Below, piece after piece: positions 25,671 through 37,440 of a stretch of 64,000 nucleotides of DNA (position 1 is its first letter; each line of letters begins with the position of its first letter). Made by a program: the position numbers and the translations under genes. The notes under the pieces are model-generated. The model searched no databases, was not told where the DNA came from, and saw only the letters and a program-made list of their open reading frames with translations. The stretch is from Isoperla grammatica (Eukaryota > Arthropoda > Insecta > Plecoptera > Perlodidae): NCBI GenBank assembly GCA_945910005.1, contig OX246738.1, positions 25,222,332 to 25,286,331 on the forward strand, given 5' to 3'.

Positions 25671-25884
25671 AAACGGAATACATTTTTCCATCAAGTAATA
25701 GCTTTGCGCACACTTACTGGTACCGGTTACAGTTACACCCACTACCCCAGTCCCATTACAATGAGCTACTACCAGATAAAACGGAATACTCTTTCCCATC
25801 AAGTGACAGCTTTGAGCACACTTATTGGTACCGGTTACAGTAACACTGTCACACCCACCACCCCACTCCCATTACAATGTGCAA
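25671..25884. repeat. Tandem duplication, 107 bp unit, 2 copies
   Basis: AAACGGAATAC starts copies at 25671 and 25778. Each copy continues through CATCAAGT, CACACTTA, TGGTACCGGTTACAGT, ACACCCAC and CCCATTACAATG. The second copy has a small insertion (CACTGTCAC) and point changes. The copies are roughly 85% alike by eye. Confidence 0.9.
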
Positions 25885-27508
25885 CCAGTACCAGGAATCA
25901 AGAGACATAAATAATTTAATTATTATTTGTTATAACTGCGCGTTTAGTCTAATGATTGTCATTTGGCCGAGGGTTTCCGGTTATGAGTCGGGATCAGTGT
26001 TTTTTGCTCACGGTCCGTAATCATATGACCGTTAAATTGTAGGTTCTATTTAATGACACCCGGCCGAGCGGCAAGCGGTAAGATGACGGCTGCATTTCAT
26101 TATCACACTTGTAGGGAAGATGCCCCGATTAATTGACACACTCACACACCCGGCCTTCAGGACACCCGATGTATGTAGGTTGAATATTAAGAATTGTTTA
26201 AAATCTTTTAAAGTTAACCACCTATGTCATCCCCTAGAGAGATTGTAGTGTTATTGTTCCATAATTATTTCCATTTTTCAAATTATTATTTTAAATTATT
26301 ATTATTATTCAATGATTTTACATTGTACATTACATAAAAATTTACAGTATTATTTTCAAGATTGAAAGAAAATATGTAATGGTCAATTTGAATCCCTGCA
26401 ATCTATCATCATTTAGAATTAGTAAGCCATGCCTATATACAATATGTTGAATATAAGCACAACTGTTGGCTGTTGCTGTTATACCATTCTCCATGATTGA
26501 TAGATGGGTGCTTTATTCATTCTGAATGCATTTCATTAGCTTGTAATATTTCATATTTGAATTGATAAACGATTCTGGCACCAAGTGTTGTTAGTTTCTT
26601 TGACATGTAAAAGTTGCACCAAAGTGTCGTATTTCACGAAACACGAATCCAAACTCTTTTCAATCGTAATTCACGGAAGAAATTCCAAATGACAAAAACA
26701 TGTGTAGAACGCTAGAGCATAGAACCGAGTGTGCGTGTGGGTGTGGGTAGGTCAGGAAGGCATCGGGGGGGTGGGGGGAGGAGGAGAGGGGGATAGGGGC
26801 TTTGCTTGATGAGGGTCGACAGATTCTTCTGAGGGCCCCTGCTATGCAAGGAAACCACAGCCCTGCTGACAAAGCCAGTCGAGAAGCAGCATCCAGCAAT
26901 TCCATGCTGAAAAATAATTTGTAAAGGAAAAAAAATCTTTTGAGAGAGTTGAGAGGGCCTCACACCTATCGCAGCAGGTTTTAAAACCTTATTCATAAGG
27001 TCAGATATGGACCCGTACAGACGAAGCTTGAAACTGACAGCCATAGTGTGAACACGCCAAGATGGGCACTGATGGCCTATCAACGACATTTGACAAGCGT
27101 TGCAATTACAATTACCAGCATAGTCTAGTGTGGAATATTGTTAGAGATAACACGAACACCTACAGTGAAAGATTGCCCGATTGGGATTCGAATTGTAAAA
27201 CTAAAACTTACGTCCGACTGGACTTGACCACAAGGCACAGCCATAGACTATTGTTTGTTTACGATACGAATACAAAATACTTCGAATACAAATGAGCACA
27301 AAACAAACAATAATTGATATCTCTAACTGATTTTTGATTATAACACCATAATGGATAGGAAATTTCCCCGTAGTATAGCCCGAAAAGTGTAAAGCAATTA
27401 TAGTTGCATTCAAAGGCAGGGTATGTTGTTGTTATAGTACCCAGTCCCAACGTATTTGTAGACAATATACGTTGCCAAAGACCCAAGAGCTTCTGGGCGG
27501 GGTGTGGC
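25885..27508. other. Mostly non-coding; weak minus-strand exon candidate
   Basis: On the minus strand a strong acceptor-like sequence (TTTTTTTTCC through ATTTTTCAG, ending at 26907) is followed at once by CATGGAA and an 81-codon frame, 26905 to 26660. The frame starts MELLDAASRLALSAG and ends in low-complexity Pro/Ser sequence. A second minus-strand frame overlaps it. I recognise no family, and there is no supporting donor site. A weak tRNA-like B box (AATTCGAATCCC, minus strand) lies near 27,190. Confidence 0.3.
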
Positions 27509-27524
27509 GGGGGGGGGGGGGGGG
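27509..27524. repeat. Poly-G run, 16 bp
   Basis: There are 16 consecutive G. Confidence 0.95.
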
Positions 27525-27747
27525 TTATTACGGGTGATATCTATAACCGTCAAGTACAGTTAAACAAGCATTGCATTATTAATTCTATTGACAGTGTGAA
27601 AGGGAGAATTCAGATGCAATTTTGATTTGGGCCGCAAAAGGCTAAAATAAATTTAATACTGAGTTAAAAAAAATAAATCTGCACATTTATTAAAGTAGTT
27701 GATCCAAGTACACACAACTAGCATTCAGAAACATGCATGTTGTTTAT

Positions 27748-27766
27748 GGGGGGGGGGGGGGGGGGG
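27748..27766. repeat. Poly-G run, 19 bp
   Basis: There are 19 consecutive G, 224 bp after the previous G run. Confidence 0.95.
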
Positions 27767-30700
27767 CATTTTTATGCGTCTGGAAAGAAGATCACTACTA
27801 AAATGAGCTAAAATATAATCAATAGTTAAACGTTGTTATACATGCGGCTACGAAGTAAATTACTATATACTATAGACTCGATATACTAGACTACGTATAC
27901 TAGACCAGTGCAAATGGTTTATGGGAGGTAAGTTATATTTACAAGGAAAGAAAAAAACATGTTATACGAATCTGGAATTTACAAGTCTGTTGTGCATCGC
28001 CGCAAATCTAATGCTATAATTTCATGTGTGCAAAGTGCAAACCAAAATATACATTTTATCTCCTATTTGTTTTGTTCTACAACTACAACTTGAGCATGCA
28101 AGTAACAAGGGGACAGCGTTTCTTAGAAGTGACGCGACTATATCTACGCCACCCTCTTCCTACCCTACCCTACACCTGACACCTCGGTAAATCTCCCCGC
28201 AGCCTTCAGCTATTTCCAACCATAGCGTCACATGGTCTACAACAATGCTCGCACTATCCGACACTACCAGAACAATAGTTGGTAGCTCAAAATGCGGTTT
28301 TATGAATTATCAAACGCGACAGCTCAAAAACCCGAACATAATCTTATGAAACTAATAAGAAAGGAATATGCTTGAAAGAAAAATGATGATAAATTAGTGG
28401 GTATTATTATGTAAGAGCGGAGAGAAGTGGGAATGTGACCAACAGATGAACGCAGGAAGCGAGGAACGTGAGAGAGCGTAGCAGATGAATGTGTTGGGGT
28501 GAAACGAGGAGGGGAAAAAGAAACTCAGGCATTTACAAATAGGGAACACAACTCACACTAGTTTTGTTGATAGTTTACGGTAATATTCTAGATCAATAAA
28601 AATAATAGCATGAGTATGTTGTACGATTTTAAAGAAAGAACAGCCACAGTACGTAAAAATAGAACGTCAAGAACCACACATGGCAGTTATTGAAGCGCCC
28701 TTACGATAAGGTAGAATAACTGCTTGGGTATTATCTTGAGATCGACAATATTGAAAAAGTGATAAGTTAGTATGATGTTGTTTGATACGAACTAAACAGG
28801 GACTTAAAAAGTTTCAAATATTGGAATCATTACGGTTGTTATAGAGTTTTGTCTATTGGTAAGATAAAAGTATTTGATTGACACGTCATTTTGAATCCAG
28901 TTTTCAGTTTTTACGAAACCACAATATCATGCTAATTGCTAACGTATTTCAATAATGTGTAGCGTTCACTAAAACATGTGAATTTGGCGCGTTTTTTTTT
29001 TTTTTTAGTGACACTACTCATGGTACATAAGATCAATTAAGTATTGGATTCATTGCTATTTTTTTTTGTTTATACCAATGTATCCCTACTCACTTTGCAT
29101 CATTTTATCTAAAAATATGAGTATTACAATGAGTAGTACAATCTACACAGAATTTCACGGCATTCTTACCTGCTGCCCACTAATAAAATAGCGCAGGTAA
29201 ACTATTAATGATAGATTTAAGATGTAATAAATAAAAGAGTAGGGGGCTGTGAATATGATAGAAAGGTGCAGCAGGTAGAAACAAGAAGTGGCTATGTTGA
29301 AAATGAAACCAACTTCAGCTAAATTGTTAGGTTATGCTGTATACATACAGGTTTAGGTCGCCACCAGTACAGGCAGGTAACCCAACAGAACAATAAATGG
29401 AACGAATTTAATAATTGTAATTATTTGTGCGCTAAACCATAATGGGCGTTATGTCGTCGCTACTGCATCAATTGAAATAACAGTTTGAGGTAGTGGGCGA
29501 AAGCGAAGGGGTATTGTTTGGGAGAGTTGCTCTCGAATATTCTGGTCGCCTGCCTCCGGTATTACCCGCCTTAAAAGATCTTTGTGATTGATAGCATTAT
29601 GTTTATGTATCTAGGGATGGGCCGGCCTGATCTAAATATTCATAAGACGCCTTTGTGGTGTACGTAAGGATTGTAATAGATAGCTAGGCACCATACACTT
29701 ATTATAATTTGATGTGTGGAATACGACACAAATGATATCACAACAAATAAATTGGCCCTGTGTTCTCTTGATTACGTATTGTATTATAATAGTTTGCACT
29801 TCACGAAGGTCAAATACCATTACTGTATGAGATTGAAGCATCATTGTTGTCGCGTTGTATGACAAAATGCTATTGTAACATTGGGAATAGAATGCCAGAT
29901 CAAGATGATAAACATTATTATTAAATTCATCACAATTCACGATTTAATTAATAGCGGACATATAAATAAACACGTTTTACTGAGTGTGTAAAACACATTA
30001 CAAATTACGTCCCTGGGAATCGTATGTATGTGGTTATTTGGTCATATTTGGGTTAATTAATTGGTGCTGTTGCTGTTTGCAATATAACTCAAATTCATAA
30101 TTTTTTTATTTCATTTTGGACACTAGGTACTTATCATTCCACTGAGTACTTTTCTCAACTTCATAATAAATTGTAATATTTAATTGCAATTCAGCCCATT
30201 TGACGATTTATTCAACTATCGTTTCGTAAGTAGGGATATCTACATAATATCACATAAGACGTGTTTAAACACTCAATGCAAATTGTGTTTGTACTTTGTA
30301 ATTTTTGAAGTTTGGGAAGCATTCATAAGGACAAAAACAAAAGTTTGAACTAACTTGAATTAGGTCATATAGCATAGGCCTACCCAGATTTATGTGGACT
30401 GTGAAATACAGGCAGTTCAACGTCGTGTCGGATCAGAATTTTCGGTTGTTATTGTTATCTTTCAATTAATATAACACGTTTTAAAAATACATGCAACAAG
30501 TGAAGTAAGCGTAAACTACATATTATAGGGTTCATGGAATTGGAATCCACTCAATAAATTCACTTCCATACTAAATCAAGATTTATTCCCAACATTTTAC
30601 CCTTAAACAATTATAAATCCAATCCAAACGCGTTAATTTTTTCCAAGGGGTGTTTCTATTTTTCTTAAAATTCCTTTGAAGTATCCCGCTGCTTTAATTT

Positions 30701-31060
30701 ATTGCTGGGTAGATTGTGAAAAGTGTAGCTAATCCCCAACCCCAAATAAATCTCGACCCAGCGAGTCTCCTTGCATTTCGAATGTGATGCTCTAACCTTG
30801 CCCCGCGGCGGACCCGGTTTGTGGGCAATGGCTGCCCGAACGCAAGGAGGGGAAGGGGAAGGGGAAGGGGGGATGCTCAGTCTGGCTGGCTCACATCTCG
30901 GCAGAGGTTCGGTTCGAGGCGAGTTTCCTTCAGTCGAGCTGTAGCTCTCAAGGTTGGTAGTTGTTTGTCGCGTGTTTCTGATCGCTGTAACACGCTTCGC
31001 CATTGACATAAGCGTACTATCAACTGTTTCGTGTAACACATCCGTATATTTACCAGTCAT
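27767..31060. other. Non-coding stretch
   Basis: The longest A/T homopolymer of the window is here (T15 at 28992-29006). The section 29,400-29,640 is GC-balanced and unique-looking. A CpG-rich, G-run-containing section lies at about 30,770-30,950. I see no firm gene. Confidence 0.5.
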
Positions 31061-31400
31061 ACTCGCGATTTGAGTAACATCATCTCATTTACAGTGTTAA
31101 ATAAGGTTTATTTGAAAGAATTCCGCACATGTGTGTGGTCAACTGTAGGATTGGATGCTGCACGAAAACATCTGTGTGTTTTTAAGAGACTGTTACAACA
31201 CTATTTAAAAAAAACTATCATATCTAGTGCCAGTTTTAAATCACATTCGGTGTACGTGATGTAGGCCTACCGAGGCCCCAGTTTGGAGTGTGTTGTGGAT
31301 TTGTACGTGACATTTGTGTACGTGAAAAGTTTACGAAACTGGCGTGAACTTCTCGGCACTGGGACTTCGAACGCAACATTGCTGCTTCGGCAGATATCAC
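31061..31400 (+). other. Candidate non-coding first exon ending in a strong splice donor
   Basis: The sequence ATATCAC|GTAAGT at 31400/31401 matches the consensus 5' splice site at all six intron bases. The ~300 bp before it are more balanced in composition than the surroundings and follow a CpG-rich section (30,770-30,950). No ATG-started frame reaches the donor, so if real it would be a 5' UTR exon on the plus strand. There is no TATA box or other core-promoter motif that I can point to. An isolated donor match can arise by chance. Confidence 0.2.
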
Positions 31401-32335
31401 GTAAGTTTAAAGCTAATAAAATAAAAGAAGATAAGATTGATGGAGGATTGACAAAGAAGGGTTCATTCATTCGCGTACATTTGTAATTCCTTGTTCTGGG
31501 CTGCGATTTCGCTTCGACTTGGTCAATGATCCAGACACGTAAACGTCTGTTATTTTTCCGTCGACTCGGTTAATTTTATCAGGATACACATTGGATACAA
31601 ATTTTGTATTTAGGTTTATTAGGATCGTCGTACCTACCTACAACTAAACACAGCCGCATACTGGAAGATATACCCCCTCGTGACACATGCGACTGTGTTT
31701 TGAACTGTGCTGAGCCTGAGACTAAACTAAAAACCAAATGGTTTGTTTATGGAAAAAAAAAAATAACAAGACACTATTTTCGTTCGTCTATAATTATTTT
31801 ATCAGTCTGAAGATATGTCGTTGGTTCAAAGATTGTTCTTTATATTTCATGTCTTCTGACAGCTAAGAGATTAAAGCCTGGTCTTGCGCTAGGCCTATAC
31901 AGTAAGAACTGGAGTAAGAAAATAAGGGAAATACGATCAAATATCACATGGAGGTCGTCCTGTACGCCTACCTACTTTACATGGGGCCTTCATTCAACTT
32001 TTCGCGCGCTCTTGATTGGCTTGACCTGACATGCAACTGTGGCGGCTCTCTTACTTCACATCTATGAGTATGACTGACTACTATAGGCCTAGGCCTACAT
32101 TCCTCTCAGATTCCTACAGCTCTAGCCTACCTTTCAAGCTTGCAAAGTAGACGTAGATATTAATATTTACGTCAAGTACGTAGTTCTCACGCTATAGTGA
32201 AGTTTTCATTACATAGAAAAGTAAAACGAGGAATTATTGATGGTTTTGTAGAAGTCGTTGGCTCAGTTTTTGTCCAACGTTGAAACCAGTAAACATTTCC
32301 AGTGCGCGATGACAGAATGCCAGATGATCTCTACG

Positions 32336-33353
32336 CAGGGGCGGCTCGTGCATATGCGCACATACGCACGCGCACCCCCAAAATATTTGCGATAAATAAA
32401 CAAAAAGTAAATTTAAAATCCAATCTCAATTTCCAATTTCAATTTCCAACTAATGTTTTATTATGGCCGGGCCAGAGCATGTATATTCGGCAGGAGTCAT
32501 TCTGCAGTAAATGTCCGTTCCCGCCCCGAGGTATCTGTTGCCCATTCAAACCCTCTACGCGCACACTATCCCGTGTGCGAACACAACTCTTCGTAAGGCC
32601 CATGTTAAAGACGTTAAAACTAACCTGACATTTTTTTTTTTGAACTAGCATGGTTCTAATAGCCACATTGGCGCACGTGCGAACGAACAGGGTAGCTTGC
32701 AACCAACCCTAGGAGGAGGGTAGGCTACCTGCGGTCGGTTTATCGCCCCCGCGCGACATGCGGACACTAGTCAGTAGCCAGCTATCATTTGGATAAGTAA
32801 GTTTGTTCAATCAATCAATGCATGTATGTAGTTTTAAATAATGACGTCAATCATAAGTGATCTAATCAAAAACAGTACTTCAAGATAAACATTAGAGGAA
32901 CAATATTACAAATAAAAACACGAGCTCGGCCGACCCCAAAATTAGATTTGGTTCAAGTGGCGGTTACAGCTAAACGCACATATTGTAGAGAGTGGGCAAG
33001 GCGCGTGTCGAAGGAGTGGACGAGAAAATGTTTGGGTATGTAATTTTACAATTTTATGTAGTATTGTTAGTTTTTACTTATTACAACTTGATGTATTATC
33101 AAGGAAATTTTATGTGTGACAATCTGAATTGAAGTATACCACTGGCATTCTATTTGAACGTTTTGAGGGTAAGATATCGCGTTTTGGAGATCAAACATAA
33201 CGCAGGTCTCAAAAATTGTCAGCCTACTGCTGTAAACCTCCGGCGGCTGGGGCTTAGCCCCAGACCCCAGCTATTCCGCGCCACCTCGTTGCGTGTTCTA
33301 GTTATGATTTGAATATGTGCACCTCCACAAATATCGTCCACGAGCCGCCCCTG
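32336..33353. mobile_element. Complete non-autonomous hAT transposon, 1018 bp
   Basis: The left end is CAGGGGCGGCTCGTG and the right end is its exact inverse, CACGAGCCGCCCCTG. Both sides are flanked by the same 8 bp, TCTCTACG (32328-32335 and 33354-33361). An 8 bp target duplication together with a CAG-starting TIR is diagnostic of the hAT superfamily. The inside has no frame long enough for a transposase (usually 500-700 residues), so the copy depends on an enzyme made elsewhere. A short internal palindrome (GGGGCTTAGCCCC) sits near 33,250, and a CRE palindrome, TGACGTCA, at 32842-32849. The perfect target duplication suggests a fairly young insertion. Confidence 0.93.
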
Positions 33354-33361
33354 TCTCTACG

Positions 33362-34863
33362 GCATTGCGTAATTATACACCAGTGCAGTTTTTTTATGTC
33401 TAGTAAACAAGATTTATTGGGGCGGCAAGTCTTAAGAAAGCTGTGAACATGAGGACGGCAGATTTGCATCGCGAGACAGAAACGCGCGACAATGATATCC
33501 GAATGCTGAATGGAATATCACCTCACCTGACCTGACGGACTTTTGGTCAATCTGCGATAGAAATACGCTGAATGTCAATCACAAATAGCATTTCAATGTT
33601 GTTATCACTCGCGACTCGCGAGCTCCGACAAAGTTCGCCTAAGAGGTGGTAACTCCTCGGTAGCCTACTGGGTGGAGAGTAAGCGAAGATGGAGTGGTCT
33701 GAACAACATATTATTAATTTAGTAGACGTTTACAACAATCAGCATCCCAACTTGTGGGACCCAAAACAAGAATCACAAGTAAAGGAAAGTAAAAAATGAG
33801 TCAGTACAAGAGATCGCTGTTGCCAGCAGAAGAAATAGACCGCAAAATATCAGTTATTTTAGTCCAATACCGAAAGGGTCGTGCTAAGGCGATCAGAATG
33901 AAGAAGTCAGGTGTGGGCACAGAATCTGTGGCACAGATGAAATAAATACTGACATGTGGTTCGGATTTAAACATCTATTTGGAAGAACTCATCGCGAGCT
34001 GCTCGCAAACTCCAAAATTTGACGTGTACGCGGCTTTAGGCAGAGGCTTCTTAGGTTCGCGGTTTTGTACCGATTACGATACCCTATTCGTGTATGTAAT
34101 TTTTTAGCACATATTAACCTACTATTTAAGGTATTCGCTATAACCAAACAAACTGGTTCGAACTGGACTAAGGACTTCTTCTATGAAATGACAGCTTGAC
34201 ACTATACATGATAATTAATTATGTGTTTTCAAGACAACACAACTGCTACCAGAGGCATTACTTATGCATTACCCGTAGACTGGAAATATTCACATATTTT
34301 TATTCTAGCGTAGGCTGTCGAGGTTGGTTGTAAGTCATTAATAATCTCATGTTAATGTATAAAGTCACTTTACATGCATGCGCTCGCAGACGGGTCGCAA
34401 TGTTTGTTTGGGTCCCAGTATGTCTGGCGAGGTGTTCTAATTGAAACACATTTGAATGGCGTGAGAGCGACCATGCCATGCGTGCGTGCGATGTGTTCTC
34501 ATTTCCTTGTTACTTTACCTTGCTGTGTTGTGCTGTGCCTTGCCTTGCCTTGCCTTGCTCGCCCTTCGGCCCAGCTCACGGCAATACCATACAAGTGTTC
34601 TTGTTCTTCAACATCTGTCGCTCTCACCACGTGGAGATTGATCATTCATGTGTGCGAGCGGGATCGAGATTATGATTTCTTGAACTTGCTATCGAATTTC
34701 TGTTGTTCCAGCTGTTACAATTTGTCTACTTTTTCATACTTTTATTTACCTGTATTTGTGTTTGTTGGATTCAGTTATTAAATCCAATAGTGTAGTGGTA
34801 AAAAATAAAAGTTGCTGAAGCAGAAGCAGCGTGCAATGCTGACAGGTTTTGTGGATCTGTCGC
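33362..34863. other. Non-coding stretch
   Basis: A short CCTTG pentamer run lies at about 34,535-34,556. The frames here are short, and I do not recognise any product. Confidence 0.45.
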
Positions 34864-35100
34864 TTCGTTCGCCTTTCTTACACTGGGTAAACTTGCCAGT
34901 GTAGCAAGCGTCCTACACGAGCTAAATAGCCAGTGTAAAAAATAAAAATCTCGTACACTGTCAACTAGTGTGAGTTTTAATTCTAGGCGAACGCCGTTCA
35001 AATATTTACACTGACACACGTGTATAAAGAACAACAATACAATATATAAAAGAACAACGAAACTGACACACTAGTGTAAAGTGTAGAACAGGCGAACGAA
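34864..35100. mobile_element. Inverted-repeat element, ~237 bp
   Basis: The left end TTCGTTCGCCTTTCTTACAC and the reverse complement of the right end, TTCGTTCGCCTGTTCTACAC, match at 17 of 20 positions. A third, inverted copy of the CGTTCGCC core lies internally at about 34,984-34,994, and AGTGTA motifs recur throughout (CCAGTGTA, CTAGTGTAA, ACACTGAC). This points to a MITE built from nested inverted copies. I see no clear target duplication. Confidence 0.65.
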
Positions 35101-35387
35101 GATTGTATTAGTGTCCTACACTCTGACTTGATTTTCACTTCCATGATGACACATAAACAAGATAACTTCTAAACCAATACACTGTTCACACGTTTTTCTT
35201 TTAGTTCTTATTTAATATCGATCATATTCAGTAAATTAAACTGATTAATCGACATCGCTGTATACAAATTGAATATACCCATTTTCCTGTAATGTGTGCG
35301 ACAGTGTGATTTTATCCGATAGTGCCAGAATGAGAACTGGCGGAACGCAGCCTGCAAAGCGGATGATATTTGAAACTACTTTGGGAT

Positions 35388-35410
35388 GGGGGGGGGGGGG
35401 GGGGGGGGGG
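35388..35410. repeat. Poly-G run, 23 bp
   Basis: There are 23 consecutive G. Confidence 0.97.
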
Positions 35411-36920
35411 TCAAATGATCGGTGGATGTCATTCGATAAAACTAGCTCAACAGCCAGTTATGGACACTGTTCGCGCGAGATGTTTGCGCCGCATACAGCG
35501 TGATAGTTGGCCGGGGCGAACCCACTTCGAAGGTCGGCAAGATAATGATATGAACACTGGCCAGCCCGATGATTGTTGGTTTCTTTATAATATTCGTGTT
35601 TCCAACAGGTGTGAGACGCCCGAGTGTTGGGGTATCGCACTCCACTCTTCGTGGTATGTTCAGTGTCGTGTCGTGACGTCATTATGCTTTGTTCGAGTAC
35701 CAATATATCGCTTGTCTGTCTTGTCTGATGCTGTCCAAATATCGGGCGTATTCGCAAGAAAGTTTTGTTTAGAAGTAGGCCTACGCAATGGGCTTTGGTT
35801 TGACGCAATTACAAGATACCATATCGCTCTCTTTGCATCATTAGCCTAGTTGTTGGCTAATATGCATCTAAACCACTTTTATTACACATACAAATTTAAA
35901 ACGAATATTTTTAAAGTCATGTTTTTCGAAAAGCCTAGTCACGTAATTCAGTTGATTTCGGTCACTCATAGTTAGGGAAAATATACCTCCGCCCGATTTT
36001 GCCGCCTTTTTAATCAATCTTGTTTATGCCCCCCCCCTTCCCCCCTCATGATTATTGATTTCAAAATTCATTGTACATTAGATGTACCAATTGCCAACGT
36101 ATGTTTGTAAAATGGTTGTGGACAGTAATATTATGTCATCTTTTCTTTACAAGATGCGGGTTCGCGTAAATGCGAAGCACAAGTCCATTGCAGGTATTGG
36201 GTACCTATGTGCTCTGGTGTGGCGATGTTGTGCAATTATGTAATAAAGTGGTGCCGCAACTACAACAATTTAATGGACGCTTTCGTCCGTCATAGATGGG
36301 CATGTCGAGACCAATCAGCGGGTGTCTAATTTGAAATACTGGCATGTGGTCAGCGAATATACCCACTCATTACCGACGTCACCATCCACAAAGTTACTGT
36401 GGAACCACTTTAGTTGCTTTCATTTAAAAACAATCATCAGTAGGTAACAAAGAGATTGAGTGAACAATTTATATTTTGTAATACCAACTGATTTTGAGAA
36501 ATATTATGATCAAATACTCATTGAGGAGTAAATAAATGCATATGCGGGCACCTGTTGAGCGCTATTCTCGAAGGTGTGTTCATTCATAGCCCTGAACAAA
36601 AGTGCGTGCCGCGTGGTGTATGCGCCTCACCCTTATAAATTTGAATTTCAAAGCGCATGCACTGCCTCCTTCGAGTCGCAGCCGACGGGTAAGAAATGCG
36701 CTCCGGCTGGTGTGAGGTTTGGCAACAGAGCCTGACCATCAGGGGTCATCCGACCCTCGGGGTTTCAAAGGATCTTCAGCTGGAAAGAAACGAGAGAGGC
36801 CTTCCCTTCATTTAGAAGTCTTTTGAATTTTAGGGCACTGGGCTTTTGTGGGTACACTCACGTTGAAAAGTGTTGGGCCGTCTAATATTATATCGGTATA
36901 ATTCGTGGAAATAGGTAGTG
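35411..36920. other. Non-coding; balanced composition in parts
   Basis: The section 35,440-35,850 has a long plus-strand frame of 159 codons that opens in the poly-G region without a recognisable protein motif, and overlapping minus-strand frames that are equally plausible. A CRE palindrome TGACGTCA is at 35674-35681. An 8-9 bp C run sits near 36,030. I would not call a gene here. Confidence 0.4.
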
Positions 36921-36931
36921 TGCGCATGCGC
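36921..36931. promoter_or_regulatory. NRF1-type palindromic site
   Basis: TGCGCATGCGC matches the well-known NRF1 (alpha-Pal) binding palindrome, typically found in CpG promoters close to the transcription start. It lies 25 bp upstream of a small ATG-started frame. A second close match (TGCGCATGCG) lies near 46,380. Confidence 0.35.
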
Positions 36932-36956
36932 GTGACATAAGAATAGTTGTGCAGTG

Positions 36957-37076
36957 ATGGCTGAATGGGTGTTTTATGTCTGTGTAGATAATTGCGATAT
37001 TTTGATCACCACACTGTACGGTGTACATACAATACAAACTTATATCTTGTTCATTGTACTTACGTTGATGTGTTGA
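36957..37076 (+). CDS. Small ORF, 39 codons, next to an NRF1-type site (hypothetical)
   Basis: An ATG in the context GTGATGG, which has the favourable G at +4 and G at -3, opens 39 codons to TGA at 37074. The predicted peptide starts MAEWVFYVCVDN and becomes hydrophobic towards its end (YILFIVLTLM). It may be a stand-alone microprotein, or the first bases of a longer gene spliced at an internal GT (for example TGT|GTAGAT). I do not recognise it. The only support is start context and the nearby promoter-type motif, and frames of this length are expected by chance. Confidence 0.15.
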   Translation: MAEWVFYVCVDNCDILITTLYGVHTIQTYILFIVLTLMC

Positions 37077-37440
37077 GTAAGATTCGTGTTATCAACTGTT
37101 CGACAAGTAGCCTGCAGACTGCACAGTAGATGTATAGTTTATATTTACATGAAGCATAGTCACTGTAGGTCTATCTGTGTCGGATGCTTCTGATTCTGAA
37201 GGTCTTTTGGTCATATCTTCGTGTATACAATCAGGTGGTCGTGGTGGGATGGGGCATGATATGTTGAGCAGGATTTGTTATCAACTGTTCGACAATACAA
37301 GTAGACTGCAGACAGCACAGTAGATGTATAGTTTACATTGAAGCATAGCTATAGTCACTGTATCTGTGTTGGATGCTTCTGAAGGTCTATTGGTCATATC
37401 TTCGTGTATACAATCAGGTGATGGGATGGGGCATTCACAC
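37071..37440. repeat. Tandem duplication, ~191 bp unit, 2 copies
   Basis: Copies begin TGTTGAGTAAGATT at 37071 and TGTTGAGCAGGATT at 37262. They share ATCAACTGTTCGACAA, GCACAGTAGATGTATAGTTT, GAAGCATAG, GGATGCTTCTGA and GGTCATATCTTCGTGTATAC in the same order, with several short indels. The small frames across the second copy derive from this repeat. Confidence 0.92.

Noticed and set aside
35370..35849. A 159-codon plus-strand frame
   Set aside because: It runs through the poly-G tract, competes with overlapping minus-strand frames of similar length, and shows no family motif.
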